64,000 nucleotides of DNA. Origin: Streptomyces sp. ISL-1 (lineage in GTDB: Bacteria; Actinomycetota; Actinomycetes; Streptomycetales; Streptomycetaceae). Location of the stretch: positions 1 through 64,000 of the forward strand of contig NZ_JAGGOI010000048.1 of assembly GCF_018614585.1 (NCBI RefSeq), written 5' to 3'. Under the pieces are notes generated by a model. The model saw only the letters and a program-made list of their open reading frames with translations, was not told the origin of the DNA and ran no database searches. The position numbers and the translations under genes are program-made. Shown here piece after piece: positions 42,934-52,176 of this stretch (within the stretch, counting starts at the first letter, position 1; each line of letters begins with the position of its first letter).

Positions 42934-43377
42934 ATGGCGCAGGTCGAGGCCACCACGGAACGGATCATCTCGGCGGACGCGGAGAAGGTGTTCGACGCGC
43001 TGGCCGACTACGAGAACACCCGCGCGAAGCTTCTGCCCGAGCACTTCAGCGAGTACGAGGTCCGGGAGGGCGGTGACGGCGAGGGCACCCTCGTCCACTG
43101 GAAGCTCCAGGCCACCAGCAAGCGCATCCGCGACTGCCTGCTCGAAGTGACGGAGCCGACCGACGGCCAGTTGGTCGAGAAGGACCGCAACTCCTCCATG
43201 GTCACCACCTGGACCGTCACCCCGTCCGGCGAGGGGAAGTCCAGGGCCGTCGTCACCACCGTCTGGAACGGCGCCGGCGGCATCGGCGGATTCTTCGAGA
43301 AGACCTTCGCCCCCAAGGGACTTGGGCGGATCTACGACGAGTTGCTCGCCAAGCTGGCCGCCGAGGTCGAGAAGTAG
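42934..43377 (+). CDS. SRPBCC-family protein
   Basis: A 147-residue START/SRPBCC fold protein (polyketide cyclase/dehydrase-like), with the N-terminal ATTERIISADAEKVFDALAD strand-helix, and C-terminal long helix LGRIYDELLAKLAAEVEK. It binds a hydrophobic ligand; no catalytic call is possible. ATG at 42934 with GGAGGAACAGGA upstream. Divergent from the radical SAM gene, sharing the same intergenic region. Confidence 0.83.
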   Translation: MAQVEATTERIISADAEKVFDALADYENTRAKLLPEHFSEYEVREGGDGEGTLVHWKLQATSKRIRDCLLEVTEPTDGQLVEKDRNSSMVTTWTVTPSGEGKSRAVVTTVWNGAGGIGGFFEKTFAPKGLGRIYDELLAKLAAEVEK

Positions 43378-43567
43378 CCTGCCGGGATTTTCTCGAGCTC
43401 ACCGATTCGAGTGGTTTTCCGTACGGGGTCTGTTGTACGCCGTAGGGGCTCCGACCGGCGCTTAAGCCGCTCACTCAGGCTTCCCACAGCAACTCGTCGC
43501 GCTTGCCCGCAGTTGTCGCGTAATGCGAGAAATGGGCCCGCGCAGGCGCGACGAGGGGAGCATGCAC

Positions 43568-45946
43568 GTGGGCGGGATCACTCTGGTGAAGGACGAGCCG
43601 ACGGCTCCGGCCGCGGCCGTACCGCCTCCGCATGCGGATCAGGCCGGGGCACCCGCGCTCAGCCCGCGCCGCGTACGCCTCGTCTTCTTCGGCCTGATGC
43701 TCGCCCTGCTGCTCGCCGCGCTCGAGCAGATGATCGTCGCCACCGCCCTCCCGAAGATCGTCGGCGAGCTCCAGGGCCTGGAACGGATGCCCTGGGCGAT
43801 CACCGCCTACCTCCTCACCGCCACCATCGGCCTGCCGATCTACGGCAAACTCGGCGACCTCTTCGGCCGCAAGGGCGTCTTCCAGTTCGCGATCGTCGTC
43901 TTCGTCATCGGCTCCGCGCTTGCGGGCTGGTCCCGCAGCATGGACGAACTCATCGCTTTCCGTGCCATCCAGGGCATCGGCGCCGGCGGTCTCCTGATCG
44001 GTGTGCAGGCGATCATCGCGGACATCGTCCCGGCCCGGGAGCGCGGCCGGTTCATGGGACTCATCGGCGCGGCCTTCGGACTCGCGTCGGTCGCGGGCCC
44101 GCTGCTCGGCGGCTTTTTCACCGACCATGTCTCCTGGCGCTGGTGCTTCTACTTCAACGTCCCCTTCGGCGTGCTGACCCTGCTCGTCGTCACCGTGGTG
44201 CTGAAACTCCCCAAACCCGCCGCGCGCGCCCGGCTCGACGTTCTCGGCGCGCTGTTCCTCGCCGCCGCCTCCACCTGCCTGGTGCTGCTGACCAGTTGGG
44301 GCGGCACGGAGTACGCCTGGGGCTCGCGCGTCATCCTGGGACTGGCGGCCGGGGCGGCGGGAACCATCCTGCTCTTCATCGTCGTTGAGCACTTCGCCCC
44401 CGAACCGATCATCCCGCTATGGCTGTTCCGCGACTCGATCTTCAACATCACGAGCCTGGTCGGCGGGGTCGTGGGCGTCGCGCTCTTCGGCGCGGCCGGC
44501 TATCTGCCGACCTTTCTGCAGATGGTCGACGGCGCCAGTGCCACCGAGTCCGGGCTGCTGATGCTCCCGATGATGGGCGGCATCGTCGCCGCCTCGATCG
44601 TCTCCGGCCGGCTCATCAGCCGTACCGGCCGCTACAAGGTCTATCCCGTGCTCGGCAGTGCGATGTCGGCGGCCGGCATGTGGCTGCTGTCGCGGCTCGA
44701 GGCCGACACGCCGCGGCTGGAATACAGCATCTGGCAGGCCGTGCTGGGCGTCGGCATCGGACTGGTGATGCCGGTCCTCATCCTCGCCGTGCAAAACGCC
44801 GTGCCGCCCGCCGACCTCGGCGTCGCCACCAGCGCCAACAACTACTTCCGGCAGATCGGCGGCAGCGTCGGCGCCGCCGTCTTCGGCACGCTCTTCGCCG
44901 CCCGCCTCACCGACGCGCTGGCCGACCGCCTCCCGGCCGGCGCGGGCCTGCCCGACCCGGCATCCATCACCCCGCAACTGGTCCACGCGATGCCGCCCGC
45001 CCTGCGCGACGGTTACATCCAGGCGTACGCGGACGCGATGCCACGGATCTTTCTCTACCTGGTGCCGGTGCTCGCGCTCGGCCTCTTCATCGCCTTCTTC
45101 CTCAAGGAGAAACCGCTGGTGTCCTACAACGCATCCGCCCCGGAGACCGCATCCGTACCGCAGGCCCGCAGCGCACCCGCGTACACCTCGGGCGTCCCGG
45201 TCTGCGGCATCGTCCAGCACCACGACGGCAGCACAGTCCCGCGCGCCGCCCTCACCCTCATCGACGTACAGGGGCACCAGATCGGGCGCGGCGCGAGCGG
45301 CGAGGACGGGCGGTACGCACTGAGCGTGCCGGGGGCCGGCTCGTACGTCATGATCGCGGCGGCGGCCGGGCACCAGCCACAGGCGGTCACCGTCACCGTC
45401 GGAGAGCGGCCGGTCGACCTCGACGTGGTCCTCGGCGGCGCGGGCCGGCTCGCCGGGACCGTCGTGACGGCGGACGGCACGCCTGTGCGGGACGCGGCCG
45501 TGACGCTGACCGACGTACGCGGCGATGTCGTCGCCACCGCCCGCAGCGGCCGCGAAGGCGGCTATGTCATCACGGAGTTGGTGGCGGGGGAGTACACCCT
45601 CGCCGCGAGCGCCCCCGCCTTCCGGCCCGCGGCGCTACCGGTGAGCGTGCAGGCGGCCCGCGAGACCCGGCAGGACGTAGAGCTGGCGGGCGGAGCGGTG
45701 CTGCGGGGCACGGTGCGGGCCGGTGACGGCCGCCCGGTCGAGGACGCGCGCGTCACACTGCTGGACGCGGCCGGCAATGTGGTGGACACCCTCACCACGG
45801 GCCCCGACGGCACCTTCCGCTTCGTCGACCTGTCATCGGGTGAGTACACGGTGATCGCGGCGGGCTATCCGCCGGTGGCGACAGTCCTGCAGGTCGCGGG
45901 CGGCGGACGCACCGAACGCGATCTTCAGCTGGGGCACGAGGACTGA
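43568..45946 (+). CDS. MFS (DHA2-type) exporter fused to three carboxypeptidase-regulatory-like repeats
   Basis: About 792 residues. Residues 40-530 form a 14-helix DHA2 drug:H+ antiporter (LEQMIVATALPKIVGELQ, motif A GKLGDLFGRKG, motif C-like GPLLGGFFTDHVSW). Residues about 545-790 are three about 80-residue beta-sandwich repeats of the CarboxypepD_reg type, each starting near VCGIVQHHDGS, LAGTVVTADGTPVRDA and LRGTVRAGDGRPVEDA and ending in G-Y/F-x-GEYT-like strands. With an even number of helices the repeats would be cytosolic. Probably exports a hydrophobic compound. Start uncertain: GTG 43568 has GGGGAG at ideal spacing; ATG 43562 and ATG 43523 are alternatives. Confidence 0.87.
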   Translation: MGGITLVKDEPTAPAAAVPPPHADQAGAPALSPRRVRLVFFGLMLALLLAALEQMIVATALPKIVGELQGLERMPWAITAYLLTATIGLPIYGKLGDLFGRKGVFQFAIVVFVIGSALAGWSRSMDELIAFRAIQGIGAGGLLIGVQAIIADIVPARERGRFMGLIGAAFGLASVAGPLLGGFFTDHVSWRWCFYFNVPFGVLTLLVVTVVLKLPKPAARARLDVLGALFLAAASTCLVLLTSWGGTEYAWGSRVILGLAAGAAGTILLFIVVEHFAPEPIIPLWLFRDSIFNITSLVGGVVGVALFGAAGYLPTFLQMVDGASATESGLLMLPMMGGIVAASIVSGRLISRTGRYKVYPVLGSAMSAAGMWLLSRLEADTPRLEYSIWQAVLGVGIGLVMPVLILAVQNAVPPADLGVATSANNYFRQIGGSVGAAVFGTLFAARLTDALADRLPAGAGLPDPASITPQLVHAMPPALRDGYIQAYADAMPRIFLYLVPVLALGLFIAFFLKEKPLVSYNASAPETASVPQARSAPAYTSGVPVCGIVQHHDGSTVPRAALTLIDVQGHQIGRGASGEDGRYALSVPGAGSYVMIAAAAGHQPQAVTVTVGERPVDLDVVLGGAGRLAGTVVTADGTPVRDAAVTLTDVRGDVVATARSGREGGYVITELVAGEYTLAASAPAFRPAALPVSVQAARETRQDVELAGGAVLRGTVRAGDGRPVEDARVTLLDAAGNVVDTLTTGPDGTFRFVDLSSGEYTVIAAGYPPVATVLQVAGGGRTERDLQLGHED

Positions 45947-46168
45947 ATACCGATCAGTTCTGCGCGGGCGCACGACCCATCCCGCCTCCGTTGCCCCGTC
46001 AGTGGTCGGGCCCGGCGACGAGCGGCCGCGGCGTGCCTGTCGGCCTGCGCGCGTGGCGGCGTGCTGAAGGACCGAACGCCGCGTGAAGGAATGAGCCGGG
46101 CGCTTGTCGGGGTAACCCAGGAGCGATAGACCGATCTTGACGTCGTGTCACATCCCTGGGAGCTGGTC

Positions 46169-46894
46169 ATGAGCGTGACGAGTCGGTACAAGGATGCCTG
46201 GGAAGGCTTCTGGAGTGAGGCTTCCGACGAGCCGGGAGCCGTCTTCTGGGACGCGGAGCCGGCCCTGACCGCGGGAATCCATCTCGCGCTCTACGAACCG
46301 CATGTGACGGAACCCGAACTGACCCTGGTGGATCTGGGCTGCGGCAATGGCACACAGACCCGCTTCCTCGCCGACCGCTTCCCGCGTGTCCTCGGGGTGG
46401 ACCTGTCGGCGGCCGCCATCGAACTCGCCGGAAGACAGGACAAAGTAGGGCAGGCGCGGTTCCGGGAGATCGACGCGGTGGACGGGGCCGAGGTGGCGCA
46501 GCTGCACGCCGAACTGGGCGACGCCAATGTCTATGTACGCGGAGTGCTCCACCAGTGCGACCCCGAGGACCGGCAGGACCTGGCCGACACCGTCGCCACA
46601 CTGGTGGGGGAGCGCGGGCGGGCCTTCGTGGTCGAGCTCGCTGAGGCCGCCGGGCAGAAGCTGATGGGCCTGGCGCAGTCGCCGTCGGGGCTGCCGCCGA
46701 AGCTTCAGCCGGTCTTCCGGCACGGGCTCGTGCCGGGGGCGGTGGCCGACGCCGAGCTGGTGGAATTCTTCGACAGTGCCGGGCTCGACGTGCTCGCGAG
46801 CGGTGAACTTCCGCTGACGACAACGGAGTATGCGGCGGACGGATCACGGGTCGAGCTGCCATCGAAATGGCTGGTCCTTGGCCGGAACGGGTGA
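46169..46894 (+). CDS. class I SAM-dependent methyltransferase
   Basis: A 241-residue methyltransferase. The SAM motif I is LVDLGCGNGTQTRFLAD, with the acidic end of strand 2 in VLGVDLSAAAIELA, and the post-II YVRGVLHQCDPEDR. The substrate is unknown. ATG at 46169 has GGGAG 6 bases upstream; a GTG at 46145 is an alternative. Isolated transcription unit in a 222-bp gap after the MFS gene; a TTGACG at 46137-46142 may be its -35. Confidence 0.85.
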   Translation: MSVTSRYKDAWEGFWSEASDEPGAVFWDAEPALTAGIHLALYEPHVTEPELTLVDLGCGNGTQTRFLADRFPRVLGVDLSAAAIELAGRQDKVGQARFREIDAVDGAEVAQLHAELGDANVYVRGVLHQCDPEDRQDLADTVATLVGERGRAFVVELAEAAGQKLMGLAQSPSGLPPKLQPVFRHGLVPGAVADAELVEFFDSAGLDVLASGELPLTTTEYAADGSRVELPSKWLVLGRNG

Positions 46895-46968
46895 TGCAGG
46901 AGGTGTGACCCCCGGGTAGTTATCCACAGGGCTGGCCCGGCTGCCGGGCGACGCGTACGGTTCCAGAC

Positions 46969-47802
46969 ATGAAGATCCTCATCAGCGCCGACATGGAAGG
47001 CGCCACCGGTGTGACCTGGCCGGCTGACGTGCTGCCCGGCACTCCCCAGTGGGAGCGCTGCCGGACCATGTTCACCTCCGATGTGAACGCAGCGGCCCTC
47101 GGCTTCTTCGACGGCGGCGCCGATGAGGTGCTCATCAACGAAGCGCACTGGAGCATGCGCAATTTGCTGCTGGAGGGGCTCGACGAGCGGGTAGCGATGC
47201 TCACCGGCAAGCACAAGTCGCTGTCGATGGTGGAGGGCGTGCAGCACGGCGACGTGGACGGCATCGCGTTCGTCGGCTACCACACGGGGGCCGGCGCGGA
47301 GGGTGTGCTCGCCCACACCTACCTCGCCAACTCGATCACGGGCGTCTGGCTGGACGGCGCGCGGGCGAGCGAGGGCCTGCTCAACGCCCATGTGGTCGCG
47401 GAGTTCGGCGTGCCGGTGGTGCTGGTGACCGGTGACAACCTGACCTGTGTGGACGCCGACGGCTACGCGCCCGAGGCCCGCAAGGTCGCGGTGAAGGACC
47501 ACGTCTCGCGGTATGCGGCGGTGTGCCGCACCCCGGGCCGTACCGCGTCCGACATCCGCGGCGCCGCGAAGGAGGCGGCGGCCCTCGCCATTCGGCACGA
47601 GCCGGTGCGGGGCGGCCCGTTCACCGTGGAGCTGGAGTTCGACGCGGAGCATCTCGCGGCGGCGGCCACCGTAGTGCCGGGCGTGGCAGGGAGCGGCGAG
47701 CGTCGCGTCGCGTACACCAGCGGGACCATGTATGAGGGCATTCGCACCTTCAAAGCGGTCACGACGATCGTCTCGGCGGCAGTGGAGGAGCAGTATGGCT
47801 GA
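46969..47802 (+). CDS. M55-family D-aminopeptidase (DppA-like)
   Basis: A 277-residue M55 peptidase. The zinc site residues are seen in ISADMEGATGV (D-x-E) and HTGAGAEGVLAHT, with NEAHWSMRNLL also conserved. DppA homologues hydrolyse D-Ala-D-Ala and related D-peptides. Cytosolic, no signal peptide. First gene of a peptidase operon: its stop overlaps the M20 gene start by 8 bases. ATG at 46969. Confidence 0.9.
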   Translation: MKILISADMEGATGVTWPADVLPGTPQWERCRTMFTSDVNAAALGFFDGGADEVLINEAHWSMRNLLLEGLDERVAMLTGKHKSLSMVEGVQHGDVDGIAFVGYHTGAGAEGVLAHTYLANSITGVWLDGARASEGLLNAHVVAEFGVPVVLVTGDNLTCVDADGYAPEARKVAVKDHVSRYAAVCRTPGRTASDIRGAAKEAAALAIRHEPVRGGPFTVELEFDAEHLAAAATVVPGVAGSGERRVAYTSGTMYEGIRTFKAVTTIVSAAVEEQYG

Positions 47803-49129
47803 CGTGACAACGCCCATCGACGGCCAGGCTCTCGACGAAGTGGTGACCTTCACCTCCGAGCTGATCCGCATCGACACCACCAACCGCGGCGGAGGCGACT
47901 GCCGGGAGCGGCCCGCCGCAGAGTATGCCGCCGAGCGGCTGGCCGGCGCCGGCCTTGAACCCACCCTGCTGGAGCGCACCCCGGGTCGTACCAATGTCGT
48001 CGCGCGGATCGAGGGCACCGACCCGTCCGCCGACGCCCTGCTCGTCCACGGCCATCTGGACGTGGTGCCCGCCGAGCCCGCCGAATGGTCCGTGCACCCC
48101 TTCTCCGGGGAGGTCCGGGACGGGGTGGTGTGGGGCCGCGGCGCGGTCGACATGAAGAACATGGACGCGATGGTCCTCGCGGTTGTCCGGGCCTGGGCGC
48201 GCGCCGGCGTCAGGCCCCGGCGCGACATCGTGATCGCGTACACCGCCGACGAGGAGGCAAGCGCCATCGACGGCGCGGGCTTCCTCGCCGACCACCATGC
48301 CGGCCTCTTCGAGGGGTGCACGGAAGGGATCAGCGAGTCCGGGGCCTTCAGTTTCCACGCCGGCCCCGGGATGACGCTCTACCCGATCGCGGCCGGGGAG
48401 CGCGGCACGGCCTGGCTCAAGCTCACCGCGCACGGCAGGGCCGGACACGGCTCCAAGGTCAACCGGGCCAACGCCGTGAGCCGGCTCGCCGCTGCCGTCG
48501 CCCGGATCGGCGAGCACCGGTGGCCGGTGCGGCTCACGCCGACCGTGCGGGCCGCGCTGGCCGAGCTCGCCGTGCTGCACGGCATCGAGACCGATGTGGA
48601 CGCGGACCATTTCGACGTGGACGCGCTGATGGCGAAGCTGGGGCCGGCCGCCGCGCTGGTCGAGCCGACTGTGCGCAACAGCACCAACCCGACCATGCTG
48701 GAAGCCGGTTACAAGGTCAATGTCATTCCGGGGCAGGCCACCGCGTACATCGACGGGCGGATGCTGCCCGGCTGCGAGGCCGAGTTCGAAGAAACGCTGG
48801 ACCTGCTGACCGGACCTGACGTCGAGTGGGAGTTCCACCACCGCGAGGTGGCTCTGCAGGCTCCCGTCGACTCCCCGACGTTCGCCAAGCTGCGCGCGGC
48901 CGTGATGCGTTTCGACCCGGGCGCGCAAGTCGTGCCGTACTGCATGCCGGGCGGCACAGACGCCAAGCAGTTCTCCCGGCTCGGCATCACCGGCTACGGT
49001 TTCTCGCCGCTGAAGCTTCCTGCCGGCTTCGACTACGCGGCAATGTTCCACGGGGTCGACGAGCGCGTTCCGGTCGACGCGCTGCACTTCGGTGTGAACG
49101 CTCTCGACCACTATCTGCGGTCCGCATAG
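47795..49129 (+). CDS. M20/M25/M40-family metallopeptidase
   Basis: A 444-residue zinc exopeptidase. Metal ligands in VHGHLDVVPAEP, GAVDMKNMD, TADEEASA and the C-terminal FHGVDERVPV are in place, with the lid/dimerisation domain inserted at about 200-330. It resembles the actinobacterial M20 dipeptidases/ArgE-like deacylases. It overlaps the M55 gene, so joint dipeptide processing is likely. ATG at 47795 with GGAGGAG upstream. Confidence 0.9.
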   Translation: MADVTTPIDGQALDEVVTFTSELIRIDTTNRGGGDCRERPAAEYAAERLAGAGLEPTLLERTPGRTNVVARIEGTDPSADALLVHGHLDVVPAEPAEWSVHPFSGEVRDGVVWGRGAVDMKNMDAMVLAVVRAWARAGVRPRRDIVIAYTADEEASAIDGAGFLADHHAGLFEGCTEGISESGAFSFHAGPGMTLYPIAAGERGTAWLKLTAHGRAGHGSKVNRANAVSRLAAAVARIGEHRWPVRLTPTVRAALAELAVLHGIETDVDADHFDVDALMAKLGPAAALVEPTVRNSTNPTMLEAGYKVNVIPGQATAYIDGRMLPGCEAEFEETLDLLTGPDVEWEFHHREVALQAPVDSPTFAKLRAAVMRFDPGAQVVPYCMPGGTDAKQFSRLGITGYGFSPLKLPAGFDYAAMFHGVDERVPVDALHFGVNALDHYLRSA

Positions 49130-49141
49130 GGGGAGTCGGTA

Positions 49142-51235
49142 ATGGTACCCACGGGAGCCTACGGAACCTGGCCGTCACCCATCGACGCGGCGCTCGCCGC
49201 CTCGCACGACGGGCGCCCGGAGTTCCTCGGCATGGTCGCCGACGAAGTGTGGTGGACCGTGCCACGTCCCACCGAGGGCGGCAGACGAGCCCTGATTCGC
49301 CGGCGGGCAGATGGCGGCGAGGAGTCGGTGCTCCCCTCCCCGTGGAATGTTCGCAGCAGAGTCATCGAGTACGGCGGGCATCCCTGGGCCGGAGCCGGCC
49401 GCGCCGAGAGCGGTCCGCTCCTCGTCTTCGTCCACTTCCCCGACCAGCGGCTGTACGCCTATGAGCCCGATGTGCCCGACGCCGTGCCGCGCCCCCTCAC
49501 CCCGGTGTCGGCGGTCGGCGGTGGGCTGCGCTGGGCCGACCCGCAGCTCCGTCTGGAGCGAGGCGAAGTCTGGTGCGTACTGGAAGAGTTCACCGGCGAG
49601 GCCGCCACGGACGTACGCCGAGTGATCGCGGCCGTGCCGCTGGACGGCTCGGCGGCCGAGGACCGGGGGGCGGTGCGGGAGCTCTCCGACGACAGGCACC
49701 GATTCGTCACCGGGCCGCGGCTCTCACCGGACGGGCGGCACGCCGCCTGGATCGCCTGGGACCATCCGCAGATGCCCTGGGACGGCACGGTCGTGATGCT
49801 CGGCGAGGTGACGGCGGGGGGCCCGTTCGGTGGCGCGCGGCAGGTCGCCGGGGCCACGGACGAGTCGGTTGCTCAGGTCGACTGGGCCCCGGACGGCTCG
49901 CTGCTCTTCGTCTCCGACCTCGGCAACTGGTGGGAGTTGCAGGGGGTCCGGCTGGAGGCGCTGGTCTCCGGAGTCGCGCCCAAAGTCCCGCCCGGAGTGG
50001 GGCCCGAGGTCGTGCCTGGGGTGGGGCCGGGGCCCGGCGTCGCGCCCGCGGTTCTGCCCGGGGCCGTGCCGAGCACCGGCCTCTGCCCGGGCCGCGGGGA
50101 GGAGTTCGGCGGGCCGCTGTGGAAGATCGGCCTCAAGTGGTTCCACCCGCTGGACAACGGGCTGATCGCCGTTATCCACGGCAAGGGCGCCACTGCCCTG
50201 GGGATACTCGACCCGGAGACCGGCGAGCTCGTCGACGCCCCGGGGCCGTGGACCGAGTGGGCCTCCACCCTCGCCGTGCACGGCGACCGGGTCATCGGGG
50301 TCGCGGCCAGCCCCCGCAGTGCCTACGAGGTCGTCGAGCTCGACACCGCCACCGGGCGGACCAGGGTGATCGGCTCGGCCCACGACGACCCGGTGGACCC
50401 GGTGTACTACCCGGAGCCGCAGATCCGCACCTTCACCGGCCCCGACAACCGGGAGATCCACGCCCATATCTATCCGCCCCACAGTCCCGACCGGATAGCG
50501 CCCGACGAGGAGCTACCGCCCTTCGTGGTGTGGGCGCACGGTGGCCCCACCAGCCATGCACCGCTCGTCCTCGACCTGGAGATCGCCTACTTCACCTCAC
50601 GCGGCATCGGCGTTGCCGAGGTCAACTACGGCGGCTCGACCGGGTACGGCAGGGAGTACCGCGACAGGCTGCGTGAGCAGTGGGGCGTCATCGACGTCGA
50701 GGACTGCGCGGCCGTAGCCGAGGCGCTGGCCGCCGAGGGCACGGCCGACCCGGCCCGGCTCGCCATCCGCGGCGGCAGCGCGGGCGGCTGGACCACCGCC
50801 GCCTCGCTCACCACCACCGACGTCTACGCCTGCGGCACCATCATCTACCCCATCCTCGACCTGGTGAGCTGGGCCACCGGTGAGACCCACGACTTCGAGT
50901 CGCAGTATCTCCAGTCGCTGGTAGGTCCGCTGGCCGAAGTCCCGGGCCGCTACCGCGAGCGCTCGCCGCTGCAGCACAGTGACCGGATCAGCACCCCGTT
51001 CCTGCTGCTCCAGGGCCTGGACGATGTGATCTGCCCGCCCGCGCAGTGCGAGCGCTTCCTGGCGCGGATGGCGGGTCGCGGCATCCCGCACGCGTACATC
51101 GCCTTCGAGGGCGAGGGCCACGGCTTCCGCAGAGCCGAGACCATGATCCGCGCACTCGAGGCCGAACTGTCCCTGTACGCCCAGACCTTCGGCATCCCCC
51201 ACCCCGACGCCCCGCTGCTGGAGCTCAAGAAGTGA
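49142..51235 (+). CDS. S9 prolyl-oligopeptidase-family peptidase
   Basis: A 697-residue two-domain serine peptidase: N-terminal beta-propeller (to about 420) and alpha/beta-hydrolase (about 430-690). The nucleophile is in IRGGSAGGWTTAA; the Asp is in GLDDVICPP and the His in GEGHGFRRA. A Pro/Gly/Val-rich insert at about residues 279-317 interrupts the propeller and looks like a recent low-complexity expansion. Cleaves small peptides or acyl-aminoacids. 12 bases after the M20 gene, coupled to the S66 gene (GTGA). ATG at 49142. Confidence 0.9.
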   Translation: MVPTGAYGTWPSPIDAALAASHDGRPEFLGMVADEVWWTVPRPTEGGRRALIRRRADGGEESVLPSPWNVRSRVIEYGGHPWAGAGRAESGPLLVFVHFPDQRLYAYEPDVPDAVPRPLTPVSAVGGGLRWADPQLRLERGEVWCVLEEFTGEAATDVRRVIAAVPLDGSAAEDRGAVRELSDDRHRFVTGPRLSPDGRHAAWIAWDHPQMPWDGTVVMLGEVTAGGPFGGARQVAGATDESVAQVDWAPDGSLLFVSDLGNWWELQGVRLEALVSGVAPKVPPGVGPEVVPGVGPGPGVAPAVLPGAVPSTGLCPGRGEEFGGPLWKIGLKWFHPLDNGLIAVIHGKGATALGILDPETGELVDAPGPWTEWASTLAVHGDRVIGVAASPRSAYEVVELDTATGRTRVIGSAHDDPVDPVYYPEPQIRTFTGPDNREIHAHIYPPHSPDRIAPDEELPPFVVWAHGGPTSHAPLVLDLEIAYFTSRGIGVAEVNYGGSTGYGREYRDRLREQWGVIDVEDCAAVAEALAAEGTADPARLAIRGGSAGGWTTAASLTTTDVYACGTIIYPILDLVSWATGETHDFESQYLQSLVGPLAEVPGRYRERSPLQHSDRISTPFLLLQGLDDVICPPAQCERFLARMAGRGIPHAYIAFEGEGHGFRRAETMIRALEAELSLYAQTFGIPHPDAPLLELKK

Positions 51236-52173
51236 CCCGCACGCCCCTGACGCCCCTGACCCGCCCGGCGCGACTGCGGCCGGGGGCCAAGGTCGCCGTC
51301 GTGGCGCCCAGCGGTCCCGTGCCGGGCGAGCGGCTCGACGCGGGCCTGGAGATCCTGCGCGGCTGGAACCTGGACCCGGTCGTACTGCCTCATGTCCGCG
51401 ACCAGCACCCCGAGTTCTGGTATCTCGCGGGGGCCGACCGGGACCGCGCCCGCGACCTGACGGAGGCATGGTGCGACCCGTCGGTCTCCGCCGTCATCTG
51501 CGCCCGCGGCGGCTACGGCGCCCAGCGCATGGTCGACCTGCTCGACTGGACCGCGATACGCGCAGCCGGCCCCAAGGTCTTCGTCGGCTACAGCGATGTC
51601 ACAGCCCTCCACGAGGCCTTCGCCGTCCGGATGGGACTGGCCACCCTGCACGGCCCGATGGTCGGCGCCGCCACCTTCCTCAAGGACGCCCCCACCCAGG
51701 AGTCACTGCGGGCCACGCTCTTCGAGCCCGAGTCGGTACGCACCCTGGGCCTGGACACGGCCCGCACGATGGTCCCCGGGCGCGCCCGGGGCATCACACT
51801 CGGCGGCTGCGTCAGCCTGCTCGCCGCCGACCTGGGCACCCCGCACCCCAGGCCGTCCGCCCGCGGCGGTCTGCTGCTGATCGAGGACGTGGGGGAGGAG
51901 GACTACCGGCTCGACCGAGTTCTCACCCAACTGCTGCGCTCCGGCTGGCTGGAGGGTGTTGCCGGGGTCGCGCTCGGGTCATGGGCGCAGTGCGGTCCGT
52001 ACGAACAGGTGCGGGCGGTGCTGCACGACCGGCTCGGGGGCCTTGGCATACCGGTCGTCGAGGAGCTGGGTTTCGGGCACAGCCCGACCGCGCTGACGAT
52101 GCCCCTCGGGGCGCCGGCGGTGCTGGACGCCGACGCGTGCACGCTAACGCTGGATGAACCCGCGCTGATCTGA
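51232..52173 (+). CDS. S66-family LD-carboxypeptidase
   Basis: A 313-residue LdcA/MccF-type serine peptidase. The catalytic Ser is in VFVGYSDVTALHEAF; CARGGYGAQRMVDLLDW and the C-terminal GFGHSPTALTMPLGAPA are family marks. LdcA removes the terminal D-Ala from muropeptide tetrapeptides; MccF relatives cleave peptide-nucleotide antibiotics. Last gene of the M55-M20-S9-S66 operon; GTG start overlaps the S9 stop. Confidence 0.88.
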   Translation: MTRTPLTPLTRPARLRPGAKVAVVAPSGPVPGERLDAGLEILRGWNLDPVVLPHVRDQHPEFWYLAGADRDRARDLTEAWCDPSVSAVICARGGYGAQRMVDLLDWTAIRAAGPKVFVGYSDVTALHEAFAVRMGLATLHGPMVGAATFLKDAPTQESLRATLFEPESVRTLGLDTARTMVPGRARGITLGGCVSLLAADLGTPHPRPSARGGLLLIEDVGEEDYRLDRVLTQLLRSGWLEGVAGVALGSWAQCGPYEQVRAVLHDRLGGLGIPVVEELGFGHSPTALTMPLGAPAVLDADACTLTLDEPALI

Positions 52174-52176
52174 GGC

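Noticed and set aside
46969..52173. Antibiotic biosynthetic cluster interpretation of the peptidase operon
   Set aside because: No synthetase, modifying enzyme, precursor peptide or transporter is nearby; it is better read as catabolic or salvage.
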